From Gnetum montanum (taxonomy: Eukaryota; Streptophyta; Gnetopsida; Gnetales; Gnetaceae), in the NCBI GenBank assembly GCA_015680685.1, contig MNCI01037709.1:876406-940405 (forward strand): a DNA stretch of 64,000 nucleotides, read 5' to 3'. The notes below the pieces were generated by a model, which saw only the letters and a program-made list of their open reading frames with translations, was not told the origin of the DNA and ran no database searches. The translations under genes were made by a program, and so were the position numbers. The first letter of the stretch is position 1. Each line of letters starts with the position of its first letter. Positions 43,213 to 55,142 of the stretch are shown here, piece by piece.

Positions 43213-43609
43213 TGTTAGCAGATCTGGCAGCAAAATATGAAATGAGATGAAAATAAAGAGCAATTGGACAACAGGTAATTGCAGAAAAATCTTATTATCA
43301 ACAACGGAAATAACAAGCTTCTCTCTTCATCACAAGGAGAGAACAAGAAGAAGCCTCTCTCTCATGCAATGGGAGAACTCTTTACTCTGACAATTTATGA
43401 TGGATCCCAGGGCAGACTTAAATAGCTTCACCCGGGTTACAAAATTGGAAACAGCAAAAATTAACTGAAATAGAACTTTTAGAAGTCTGATGTTATCTTT
43501 AAGGAAAATTCAAAAAACTATCGACAATAGAAACAGAAAGTGCAGTTTATGAATTAGCAACTGCTAGTTCAGTGTTGTAATCTACCGCTTCAGTTAGTTG
43601 TTTCCAACA
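43213..43609 (-). repeat. Copia 5' LTR
   Basis: It spans 397 bp and is flanked outside by ATTTT. In element sense a possible TATA box lies in the stretch around 43420 (TATTTAAGTC in sense). It is nearly identical to the 3' LTR, so insertion was recent. Confidence 0.95.
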
Positions 43610-44850
43610 ATTTTTGTGCACTTGACCTAGTGAGCCCGAAATGAAGAATGTTTTACTGAAATTTCATATCACAAAGAGGATTTCTTTTTTAAAAAGTCAC
43701 GATTTGACCAAACTGAACATTGTCTTTGCCATCTCATATTGAATTAGGAAAGAATCAAGAATTATATTGATGAACTAAACAAATCCCTTATATAAAATTT
43801 CCAAAGCCGATATTTTATTAATATAAAAAAAAGTGGGCCTGTAACATGTGTACTAGCACGTGACTTTTCTGTCACAGAAATCAAAATGGGTGAAATGACA
43901 AGGGAACTTGTATATGAAATGAAATAAAATCAACTTTTCCCATTTCAGTAGTTTGTAAAAACAGAAAAGTAAAACTAAGAGTAGTTAAAGGTTTTTTTTC
44001 ATCTTGGTCCACATTGGGCATAGATGGTAAAATATGAAATGGGTAAATTGGCCTTTCTCTCATTTGGCCCATTTATCTACTTGACCAAGTTACGTTTTCT
44101 CGGTTTCAAAAGGTGATAGTGTTTTATCAAAATTCGAGATGGAGAATCTTCATTTGTTTTCATCTTTGAAATAAAACAAATCTAGTTTACCCTAGTTCAA
44201 ATGCCAAGTAATACATGTTATAAAAATATGTGACTAAATGGTCCTAAAAACAAAATGGAAATAGAGGCTATTTTCCGATCTCACAAATGGAATAAAGTTC
44301 ATTTAGGATTTATTTCATTTTGGAAAAAGAGACAATAAAATTATAGCCAATAATTTGGATCAAGAAGCTTGTTTCAAATTTTGTGTAAATGAATTGTCTC
44401 ATATTTTTTTTAGAAAAAAAAAAAAACAAAAAGGATTTTGGCCAATTTATAAATTGGGTTAAAGTTAATCTCTCTTAATTCGCAAAGCTAAAGAGAAAAG
44501 TTAAAATTGTCCGAAACACGTTTGTTCCAATTCGTTATTCCACCAAAGTTGATTTTACTATAGATAAGGATACATGGATAATATTAATTAGCGTAAGCTA
44601 AAGATATCCCAACTCCGCTAAGGATTCTACAAGTTTGTTCAAATATCCTCTACTTGTTCACTTTTCTAGTTGACCAATTCCAATTCTAGTCATGGGGTGT
44701 CCATCAAGACATGTAGGTAGTTCCTAAACTTTTCACTTTCTCATTACTTTTTCTATTTTCTTGATATATTTTCATGAGTTACACTTTATTCTTGTTATTC
44801 TTTTTCTTCCTACCTGGAGGGATTAATGTGATTGGTATAAGGCATCCTTT

Positions 44851-45058
44851 TAGAGCTTGTTGGGATCCTATGGGATTAAGTTGTTTTGTAGTGTCAAAAC
44901 ACTTCAGAGTGGAGCTCTATTTTATACAGGTTGTGGGATCCTTAAACCAATTTTGAGCTTGTTGGGACCTTATGAGGTTAAAAGCTATCATAGCAACAAA
45001 ACTCTCCTTAGCGAAGCTCAAACCTTATAAAGGTTGTGGTGTTCTCTAAACCACATTT
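44851..45058. repeat. Imperfect ~103-bp tandem duplication
   Basis: Units at 44851-44952 and 44953-45058 share GAGCTTGTTGGGA(T/C)CCTATG at the start, a GAGCTC/GAAGCTC word in the middle and AGGTTGTGG...TAAACCA at the end. No coding or promoter meaning is evident. Confidence 0.7.
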
Positions 45059-46733
45059 TGGAAGCAACAAAGTCTAGAGTTGTGCAAAGAATCTATCCTC
45101 CGAGTGTGAACTACCCAAGTTGGGAAACAACATAAAATTTGGGTGTGGTTTTTGTGATTGATCAATTTTTATTAGGAAACTTATTGATAATGGTATAAAT
45201 TTTTTTAATATATACTATTATCTAAGATCCCAAGGGAATCTTGAAGTAATTTGAAATCTAGGTTTCATAAGGGAAAAAGTTATCTATTTCCGTGTCTAAA
45301 CAAAAGAAATAAAAGTGTGAGCAAAAGTAGTTGAAAAATGAAAAGCATATAAAAATATAGCATAATATACCAAATATCTTCAAATAGCTCCTAAAGAGTT
45401 TTCAATCATATTTTGTATTTTAACAGTTTAATTGGGATTCTAGCTTAATGAGAATTAATCTTTTCTTTCCTACTCACAATTACATAATTTCTACTCTATG
45501 GATGCAATGTCCATGATGAATAGACATCTAATGCTTGTAGCTAGAATTATGGTGGCACCATAAATTAAATGAAGCATGCAAAATATTCCAATCTCATGGC
45601 ACTAGAAACAAGATAGTCATCTTAGAATGTCAAGAAATTTCTTTTGAACATGCCAATTTTTAACATTGTCCTTGAGTACCATAAGCGTAGTTTGGAAGAT
45701 AACAAAATTAAAAATAAGAAATTGCCTATAATAGATTTAAGGAAAAAAAAAACAAAACCTTTATTTGTATGTGCCATAGAAAATGAGAGGTAACATAGAG
45801 ATGATATCAAACTTTTAGAAAAAGAATAGCAAGTGAACTCACCTTCTTCAACCTTTACCTTAATGTGATTTTTTTTAGCATCTTTGCACAAATCCATCAA
45901 CAATCTAAAATATACCTTAAGGGTAATCAATGCCTATCTAAAAATCTCTCCTAAGATAAAAAAGACATGATCAAAATTCTAAAAATAAAATATGCAAGTT
46001 CAAATTGCATAAAATAAGTGAAATTTTGCTATAGGCACATTTTTCATTTGATTCTGATGTGTTTCATTCCATATCAGATTCCATGATTAAAAGTAACATG
46101 ATTATATTTTTTTCAAGTCATAGAAGAGGAGTATGGAAGAATTGAAATTAAGGTTTTTTTAACCTTTGGTTTAATTTTTTTTTTCATAGACATGATCAAG
46201 ATGATGTGGCCTCTCTTCTCTTTGTATAAGGGTGAAGGATACCATTCCTTTTTGCTTTGCTACTTATTCTAAGCATCCACTATAGATGAGATCAAAACTA
46301 TTTGTTGCATATAAAATCCTAAAATTGTCATTGATAGAAGAAAAGAGGATATATGACTATATGCAAAATATATCTTATGCACAAACTGTTCAATTCTCTA
46401 TTTGCATGAAAGTTGACATTTGTGATAAAAAGATTCGAGCATAATTGGTATCTTCTAAAGCACTTAGTTTCTTTTTAATTCAACTTTCACTCTACAAAAC
46501 CATACATGAGATTTGCAATTTTGTTACTGAAAGAAATGTAAATTGAAAAAGGAAATGTTATTGATGCTCAAAAGTTAATCTTATTGACATGGTATGGAAT
46601 GCATGGTATGGCATCATTGAAAACTAGAAGACCGAGCACATAGGTGTCATGTGTGTTAAGTCGTTAATTTGCTGAGTTAAAAAAGGATGCATTGATATCT
46701 TGTTTGGAAAGAAACAATTTCTCCCGATGGTTA

Positions 46734-46815
46734 TTACTAAAATTTGAATGCATTTTTTAAATTCTTTTAGAAATTTACTAAAATTTGAATGCATTTTTTA
46801 AATTCTTTTAGAAAT
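46734..46815. repeat. Perfect 41-bp tandem duplication
   Basis: The unit beginning TTACTAAAATTTGAATGC and ending TTTTAGAAAT occurs twice without a difference, at 46734-46774 and 46775-46815. Identity in such AT-rich surroundings suggests a recent slippage event or an assembly duplication. Confidence 0.92.
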
Positions 46816-47308
46816 TCAAAACACTACCTAGAATAGTGCAACGAAAAACTAGAATAGTGCAAGTAGTAGTTTGAGAAGGGAAGGCATGCAAACTACAACA
46901 AGCCAATGATGGATATGCAACAGTAAAGTGATTCCATTGCCTTGAATGTGGTTTTGTTGAGGTGAATACAACGTCAAGGATCCTAGAGTCATTTATTATG
47001 AAGTCGCACATAGATATGAGTTATTGAAGTTGTCTTTTTTCATTGCAACATGTTACAAAGCCTTGTTTCATTCTGAAATTCTATCGGAGCATCTACTAAG
47101 ATTTAAGGTAATCACGAATTCAAGACTTCAACAATGTTTTTTTTTATTTTAACGGTGATTTTTATGGGTAGAAGATTCCATGTTATATCGGGTAGTTATT
47201 TTACGTAATATTTGCTCAAGTTACTAAAAGCAAAGCTCTTATTTATTTTGGTTTTGTTTTAGTTAATGCTAAGAACGTATTTACTCAAAAATAAAATTAG
47301 TGAGAATG

Positions 47309-49662
47309 TGTTACACCCCTATAAATAACTAATAGAAGTGCTACAAAACCCTAAGGATCTATATTTAACATTGCTTTACTAACTCAAAAGAAAGTAAATA
47401 AATAAATAAAATTTTTTAATTAAAAGCATAAATATAGTAAAGTAATACAACACAACAAAATTTTATAATACTCACATATATAATTAAATAAAATTTAAAT
47501 AGATAAAAATAGATATTTATATAGCCACAAGAATATAGATGTTGAAACATTTCAAAAATTACATCATTAAATAGTACACAAAATAACCAACCCAATGACA
47601 CTTATTTTGCTTCAATCAGATATCTAGAAATAAAAATATTCAATTTTAAAATCTATCAAACTAAATAATAATTAAATAAAATATTAATGTATAATAAATA
47701 ATATAAAATTTTTCTAAACATATACCACAAGTTGATATGAAAAATGATCCTTATAATTTCATAGTCCAAATGGCATAGATGGTAATTTCATATGTAACAT
47801 AATTGATTATTTATTCACAAAAATAATTACATAACTCAAGTATCCAAAAAGTGTACAAGGTTTCCATTTTACAAAAATCCAAAGTATACATAAATTATTT
47901 TTCAAGTGTAGAAGGTCCATCTTGTACAAGGTTGGTCTACCTCTCATCCCATGTCCCTCTTCTAGTGTTTCCATGACTACTATGGGTACTTTGCATCAAA
48001 ATCCAAGAGGAGTCAGAACCTCAAATAAGAAAGGTGATTATATTTTCCTCTTCATAAAGCGTAAAAGTTATGGGCCAAAAGTCTTGGGATATGGGCTAAG
48101 TAAGGTTTCCAATAAAATATTTAAAAATGTTTCAAGGTTTAGAAATACCACAAATTTTCTAGAAATCTTAATAAAATCCAAATAAAATAATCCTTTTTAC
48201 AAGATCAACAACAAAATAGGATAGCTACATAAAAATAAAAATAAAAATAAAATAATCCTTCTTACTCGTCAAGATAGGTAAAATCAACCTTTTATGCTAC
48301 TTTAAACTATAGCACCATAAACCCCTCTACATCCAAACAAGTCATACCAAAGGGCATAATCTATCTATAGGTATAAAAATCACTTACAACATGATACCTA
48401 GGCTTGATATAGGTTGAGAAAAGAAAGAAACATGCTTAAAAAGGAAGAAATTGGACAAAAATCATGTTTTAAATAAAGAAATGATGTGAGAAAAAGTTTC
48501 TATTTCAGAAACAGAAATGTGTGAGGTGGTAGAGAGAAAGATAGAAGAAAATGCATTATGGAGGCGATGGAGAAAAAATAAATTTCATATGTTATATATA
48601 ACATATATTATATGTTAAGCATATAATATATATGCTATGTTTAACATTTACGCTATTCACGTGAACATGATGTAACTTTTCAATTTATTTTATTTTATTT
48701 TTAATTTTGTTCTAAAATCATTTTTCATAAGTTCATTTTCCATAATATCTCTCCACTAATACCCTCATCATTCTACCTCTCATAACACGTACACCAGGAC
48801 TCCAAATAGAATTTTGTGTGAATCTACAGGATCCTCATAAAGTGCTCTGCCAAATTGTATGCTGAAATATTATCTCGGCATTACTTATCATGCTCACATA
48901 GTTCAAATGCTTAAACTTTTCTGATTATTTTAAGAAACCAAAAAGTATGGTATCTCAAGAACCATAACTCGGATTCCAGTAAATCAACAATCAAAACCTA
49001 TGTTTTCAAACATCTCGAACACATTAGTAAGGTTAGATTCTAGGTAGAACATCATCCTAATGTACTTCTTTAACAAAACCAATTTATATAATATTTAATT
49101 ATAATTAAAAATAAACTCCAAATCCTAGTTTAATGGTAAAAAGGTAACAAGAGATATGATTTGGATAGGGTGAGGGTTCATAGTTGCTCCATGAATAGAG
49201 TATTATATAATCACATGTGCATAATAAAATAAGAAGATGCATAATTAAATGTGCACAATCAAGAATAAATGTTCATAACTAAATGTGCATACTAAAGCTT
49301 GTATATACATAACTCAATGTGCATAAAGAATAAAATATGTAGAGCTAAATACTTGTAAAGGCATCATAATTGACATAAAGAAAAACTTCCTCAAAATAAT
49401 TAGACTTTAACATTTAATTATAAAATATTCAAAAGATCTATGATTAAGCTCCAATAGTAGTAAAATAAAGGATACAAAACTTTAACAAAATACCCTAGCA
49501 AGCATATTACATTTACTTAAGTAGGAAGCTAATAACAACAACAACAATATTAATAGTAATAACAATAAGCTAATCTATTGAACCACATCTTACAACATTA
49601 AAGAAGTAATCATATGCATTAAATTAAATAATTAAATGTATACATATTTCTAGGTTGTGACA
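47309..49662 (-). repeat. 3' LTR of the giant-LTR element
   Basis: It aligns with 49981-53200 over its length except for a stretch of about 870-900 bases present only in the other copy (about 50890-51780). It contains a palindromic AT tract at 48590-48650 (CATATGTTATATATAACATA) that is shorter in the other copy. No ORF of note. Confidence 0.9.
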
Positions 49663-49980
49663 CTCTCTTCTCCTTTAAGAGTTTTCCTTGAAAATTTAAG
49701 GAACCTATTTCTCATATTCTTTTCAGTTTTCTATATTTCTAGAGCACTTATTATGATTGTTTTGGTTGTGATTTTGAAGGAAGATCAACAATTACTCAAA
49801 TAGTTGATTTTAAGTTGCCTTGGAATTTTGAAAATTTTTTGGTGGAATATCATAAATTGATCTTATCTTTTGCATTTTGTACTATATAAGATTTAGAAAA
49901 TATCAAAGAAATCAAACGATGTCTAAAATAATTCCATGCTATAACAACCAAAGGAAGAATCCATACTCTAATATCAATAA
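49663..49980 (-). other. Interior of the giant-LTR element with primer site and polypurine tract
   Basis: In element sense it opens, three bases after the LTR, with TTGATATTAGAGTATGG (plus 49977-49961), a decayed TTGGTATCAGAGCATGG primer site for initiator Met tRNA. It closes with AAAGGAGAAGAGAG (plus 49676-49663), a good polypurine tract, directly before TGTCACAACC. About 280 bases lie between, with no ORF. Confidence 0.88.
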
Positions 49981-52900
49981 TGTAACACCCCTATTAATTT
50001 TCTATAAAATTCTATACTAATAGAAGTGCTATGAAACCCTAAGGATCTTGATTTAACATTGATTTACTAACTCAAAAGAAAACAACAAAATAACTAAAAA
50101 TTATTAATTAAAGTCATAAATATAATAGAGTAATATAGCACAACAAAATTTTATAATACTCACACATATAATTAAATAAAATTTAAATAGAGAAAAATAG
50201 AGATTTACATAGCCACAAAAATGTAGATACCAAAAAATTTCACTAATTACATCATTAAATAATACACAAAATAATGATTCCAAGAACACTTGTTTTGCTT
50301 CAATCAGACATCTAAAAAAAAGATATTCAAGTTAAAACTTTACTAACTTAAATAATAAAATTAAAGTAATAATTAAATAAAATATTAATATATAATAAAT
50401 AGTATTAAATTTTCCCAAACATATACTGCATGACAAAATGAAAAATGATCCCTGCAATCTCATGGTTCAAATGGCACATATGGTAATTTCATATCTAACA
50501 TACTTGATTATTTATTCACAAAAATATGTACATGAATCATGTATCCAAAAAGTGTGCAAGGTTTCCATTTTACAAAAGTACAAAATTTATTTTTCAAGTG
50601 TAGAGGGTCGATCTTATATAGGATAGGTCCACCTTTCATCTCATGTCCCTCTTCTAGTGTTTCCATGGCTACTATGGGCACTCTACATTGAAATGTAGGA
50701 GATGTTAGAACCCCTCAAGAAAGAAAGGTTAGTATATTTCCCTCTATATGGAGCATAAAGGTTTTGAGCCAAAAGTCTCAGGATATGGGCTAGGCAAGGT
50801 TTCCAATAAAATATTCAAAATTGTTTCAACATCCAAAAATGCCACAAATTTTTCAGAAATCTAAATAAAATTCAAATATCCAAAGAAAACATATATATTG
50901 ATTATTTAATTATTTAGTGTCCAAAGATGTTATAGTTTGTTCAACAAAAGTCCAAAGAAAGTATATTTTAACAAGCATCTTTGAAGGCTAGATATTGATT
51001 ATCCTCACTACTAAAGGAACTCATTGATAGCTCTTGGAATAATCTCATTACTATCATTAAATTATCTTTATGACCCCAAACAAGTCACTCATGTTCGGGC
51101 CTTGGCAATAGCCTCACTACTAATATCCTCAATGATCGAGGCACAGGTATCATTGAAAGGATAGGTATTAACTATGCCTCATCGTAACTCCACTAGATTC
51201 AACTACTCAAGTGTCATGGTCTTGGCTAAATCCATAGCCTCGCATGAATTTACGAATAAAAATCTTGGGTAGGGAAATTCATCTAAAAATTCTTATTCCC
51301 ATGGGGTGGGTCCCACTAAAGAACACATCACTACTACAGGTAGAAAGGGGCATCTAAAATATTTCCAAATCCCACTACCAATTGAGAAAAATCAGTTCCA
51401 TAAATATTATTATTTTATTTCAAAAATTCAAAAGATTTTCCAAAATGATCAAAAATCTATAAAATTCCAAATTCCAAAAAATTCTCAGAAAATTATGTTT
51501 ATATCATGGGTTGATCTAAAATAATTATAAAATATTTGAGAAACAAGTTGAGCAAAGTTTCTACATAATTCAAACTTTCACCCAAAAGACATAATATGGC
51601 CTAGATAGAATTAAAATACCAATTTCAATATTCTATCAAGTCCAAAACTATAAAAATTTGGCAAAATCTTAATAGAATAATTAAAAACACAAAATGAAGA
51701 CCTAGAAAGAAAAAAGAAGAAAGCATGCAAAATCCATAGCAAAATAGGATAGTTATATAAAAAGGAAAGTAAAATAATCATTCTTATGGGATCAACAACA
51801 AAAAAGGATAGCTACATAAAAATGAAAATAAAATAATCCTTGTTACCCACCAATATGCCCAAAATTAGCCTTTTACTCTACTTTGAACTATCACACCAAG
51901 AACCCCTTTACGATTGAAAGAAGTCATATCGAAGGCTATAATCTATTTATAAGAAGAAGAATCACATGCAACATAAGACCTAGGCTTGGTATGTGTTGAG
52001 AAATGAAAGAAACAAGCTTAAAATGGGAGAAACTAGATAAAAATTAGGTTTCAAGTGAAGAAATGACGTGAGAAAGGGTTTCTATTTTAGAAATAAAAAT
52101 GCATGAGGTGGCAGAGAGAAAAGCAAAAGAAAACACATTGTGGAGGTAGTGGATAAAAAATAAATTTCATATGCCATATGTTAAGTGTATAATATATATG
52201 CTATGTTTAACATTTATGCTATTCATGTGAATGTGGCATAACTGTTCAATTTTTATTTTCATTTTATTTAATTTTTATTTTTAATTTTTTCCCAAAATCA
52301 TTTTCATAAGTGATTTTTCCATTTTCATTCTCTACTAATACCCTCAGTGTTCTACCTCTCAAAACATGCGCATCAGGACTTCAAATAAAATTCTATTGGA
52401 ACCTACATGATCTTCATCACGTGCTCTACCAAATTGTATATTGAAATCTTATCTAGGCATTACTTATCATGATCACCTAGTTCAAATGCCAAAACTTTTC
52501 TAGTGTTTTAACAAACTAGAAAGTGTGATATCTCAAGAACCATAACTTTGATTCTAGTAAACCAAGGATTAAAACCTATGTTTTTGAATGTCCCAGACAC
52601 ATTGGTAAGGTTAGATTCTAGGTAGGACATCATATTAAGGTACTTAACAAATCTAATTTACACAATATTTAATTATAATTAAAAATGAACTCCAAATGCT
52701 AGTTTAATGACTAAAAGGTAACAAGGGATATGATTTGGGTAGGATAAGGGTTCATAATTACTCCATGAATAGAGTATTATAATATCACATGTGCATAATA
52801 AAATAAAAAGATCCATAATTAAATGTGCATACCAAAGATTGCATATACATAACTAAATGTGCATAAAGAATAAACTATGTGTAACCAAATACTTGCAAAA

Positions 52901-53200
52901 GCATGATAACTAATGAAAAGTAAAACTTCCTGAGGTAATCGGATTTCAACATTTAATCATAAAATATTTAGAAGATCTATGACTAAGCTCCAATAGTAGT
53001 AAAATAAAGGATACAAAACTTTAACAAAATACCATAACAAGCAGATTACATTTATTTATGTAGGAAGTTGGCAACAACAATAACAATTTAATAGTAATAA
53101 CAATAAGCTAATCTATAGAAACACATGTGAAAACATTAAATAATTAATCATATGCATTAAATTAAATAATTAAATTTATGCAAATTTCTAGGTTGTGATA
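49981..53200 (-). repeat. 5' LTR of the giant-LTR element
   Basis: It starts TGTAACACCCC next to the primer site and ends GTGATA, where the terminal CA has become TA, followed by GAATG. It carries the extra ~0.9 kb at about 50890-51780, which includes a second copy-like CCATAGCAAAATAGGATAG segment, so either this LTR gained or its partner lost that block. Divergence from its partner is clearly higher than for the copia LTRs, so the element is older. Confidence 0.88.
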
Positions 53201-54157
53201 GAATGTCTATATGGCCAATCTAGATCATGGTTAATAGAAGGTTGTAGTAGCAAATATGTGCCACTTGCTGCTATTGGGTTGCCTCTGCATATTTTTCTTT
53301 ATACAAGGAAAGGGAACCTTGCTTTGGGTCATCAATGCTAAAATATGTCCTCTTAAATTTAGAAGTATATATGGAGAGTTGGTTGTTGCATGTAATTAGG
53401 TTGCAAATTTGAGTGTTTTTCAGAATCTTTTTACTACACATGTTGGAGCTTTCAATACATTAATGATATTTAAGACTAAAACAAAGGAATTGTTTCTTGA
53501 GGAAATTAGGGCAATGCTAAAAGCACATGGAGGTTTAGTTTTAAATTTTGGAATAATAATTATGATAAGTCAGTATCATTAACAAGATTGCAAAATTAAA
53601 ATTAATTTGAAAGAATTTGCACTCTAAAATAGGGAAGGTGACATTTAGTAGTTGGGTTACACTAAAAGAAAAACTATATGGTTAATTCCTTTAAGACTTT
53701 AAGTATTCACAAAACTATTTTTTGTTATATATTTTGTTTCAATAATTTTGTAGTGTCTCACAATCATGTAGCCAAAGTGATAGTACTTGAATGACATTAA
53801 TTTGTGTTATAAATATGTTGATAATATTTTCCATAAAAGTTATTTTTATTTAAACTTCAAAGTTGTTTTTAATTTGGTGACATTGTATATAAAAATACTT
53901 TATATAATGCTAATATATTTTTTCCATCTTTGTGCATATTAACTTAACCATTCTGTCCATCATCTTTAAAACTTTAATAATATAGCATTGATTATTTTAA
54001 CATAACTAGATTATTGAATAAAAAAGTTCTATATAATACTATTGTTTGCTATTTTCGTAAATGCAAAATCTTGAATTGCAATGTGATTCTTCCATATGAT
54101 TATTCAACCATTTCTATACATTATTGCTTTTATAATAAATTTCATTGATTTTATAAT
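53201..54157. other. AT-rich flank between two elements
   Basis: This is unique-looking AT-rich sequence starting with the GAATG duplicate and ending with ATAAT, the target duplicate of A3. Its continuation is 63407-64000. No gene, RNA or repeat was recognised. Confidence 0.5.
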
Positions 54158-55008
54158 TGATGGGTCATGGTCTACCAGGCCTTGATATCGGGTACATGAT
54201 ATTGCACCCTGGATACGATATCATATATACGATATCATGATTCTTGTGTTAGCCTATAAATACAGCACTCAAGACACAGTGAAAGAGTTAGTAGTTAGAT
54301 CATTAGAGAATTAGAAGTTCTTTTCCTTTTGTAGTTTAGCTTTCAGTTATTCTCAATGCATACCCACAACGTAATGCTTGTAATTGTACAGAACCTTTGT
54401 TTGAGTGTGATGTACTTGGACATGTACACGATCGACAATAAAGATTGAGATTACTCCATCATTGCAACATCCACTTAGCTTTTAATTATTTTAATTGTTG
54501 ATTATTTATTGCTATTTTCTTAGTTAATATTTTCTTTATCATCATTTACTATTCCTGTTGTTAATGTAGAATGAGTACACCTTAATTGCAAACATTTAAG
54601 TGTAACTATGTGGTAACCTAGTAGTGTATTGAGTAGTGCTTTGAGTGATGTGTGCTTGGTAATCCTAGAAGTAGTACACGAAGTTCAAGATGCATATGAA
54701 TGATTAGGGATGGATGCTTATCACACTTAGGCTAGTTTAGATCTTATTTCCTATTGCCTATTATCTTAATTAAGTTATCTCTTATTGTCCTTAGGAGTAG
54801 CATAGTAGTAGGGATCACATCATACACCACACTCTGGACTAAACCATATGTGACAAAGCAAATACTAGTCCAGGTGGGAAGATAGTGAATTGCGATCAAC
54901 ATGTAATTGTCTAGGTGCCAAAACTAGTCTATCCACGGAGTTCGACTAGATTGTGCGTGCATACTCATATTCATATGGTTGAGTGTAGGGATACCTCATC
55001 ACTCATTA
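54158..55008 (+). repeat. A3 5' LTR with promoter
   Basis: It starts TGATGGGTCATGG and ends CACTCATTA. The first 100 bases hold GATATCGG, ATGATATTG, CGATATCAT and CGATATCATG words, then TATAAATA at 54255-54262, so U3 is about 110 bases and the rest is a long R-U5. AATAAAG at 54438 may serve as polyadenylation signal. The 3' half matches the reverse complement of the A1 and A2 LTRs. Confidence 0.92.
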
Positions 55009-55030
55009 TTAGCATCATTGCTGGGGATGG
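55009..55030 (+). promoter_or_regulatory. A3 primer binding site
   Basis: TTAGCATCATTGCTGGGGAT directly follows the LTR end and has the form of the plant gypsy primer site (TTGGCGCCGTTGCCGGGGAT). It confirms plus-strand orientation. Confidence 0.8.
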
Positions 55031-55142
55031 CGCTAGTTATCTAGATTAGTTATATCATACAAGATCGCTGTAACAAGGTATTAATGATATATCTTTCAGA
55101 CAAAGAAATTAGATTCAATTAAGTCACACACAACTCACAACA

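Larger units (their letters stand above)
39356..43609 (-). mobile_element. Ty1/copia (Tork-like) element, internally rearranged
   Basis: Two 397-bp LTRs (39356-39752, 43213-43609) beginning TGTTAGCAG and ending CCAACA differ at three positions by eye. Both outer flanks are ATTTT, a perfect duplication. The primer site next to the right LTR and the polypurine tract next to the left LTR show minus-strand orientation. Gag-protease (43145-41757) is intact on the minus strand, but the integrase-end/RT/RNase H block (39896-41596) lies on the plus strand, with an extra 160-bp LTR piece at 41597-41756. Most of the integrase core is missing. It sits just behind exon 4 of the PA200 homologue. Confidence 0.95.
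43610..47308. other. AT-rich stretch without recognised genes
   Basis: This is the continuation of the sequence interrupted by the copia element, hence possibly intron of the PA200 homologue. Poly-A and poly-T runs and many short frames are present, but no conserved motif was found on either strand and no next PA200 exon. Two local duplications are listed separately. Confidence 0.5.
47309..53200 (-). mobile_element. Non-autonomous LTR element: giant LTRs, 318-bp interior
   Basis: Direct repeats 47309-49662 (2,354 bp) and 49981-53200 (3,220 bp) both start TGT(T/A)ACACCCCTAT and end GGTTGTGA(C/T)A. The outer flanks are both GAATG, a perfect five-base duplication. The interior (49663-49980) has a polypurine tract at one end and a degenerate initiator-Met primer site at the other, giving minus-strand orientation. 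There is no coding capacity. Interiors this short are known in TRIM elements, but those have LTRs of a few hundred bases; LARD elements have long LTRs but kilobases of interior. The TGTAACACCC terminus recalls Tekay/Del chromoviruses; that relation is inference. Confidence 0.9.

Noticed and set aside
49981-53200. Segmental duplication of host DNA (with 47309-49662)
   Set aside because: TG...CA-type ends, primer site, polypurine tract and GAATG duplication show the pair are LTRs.
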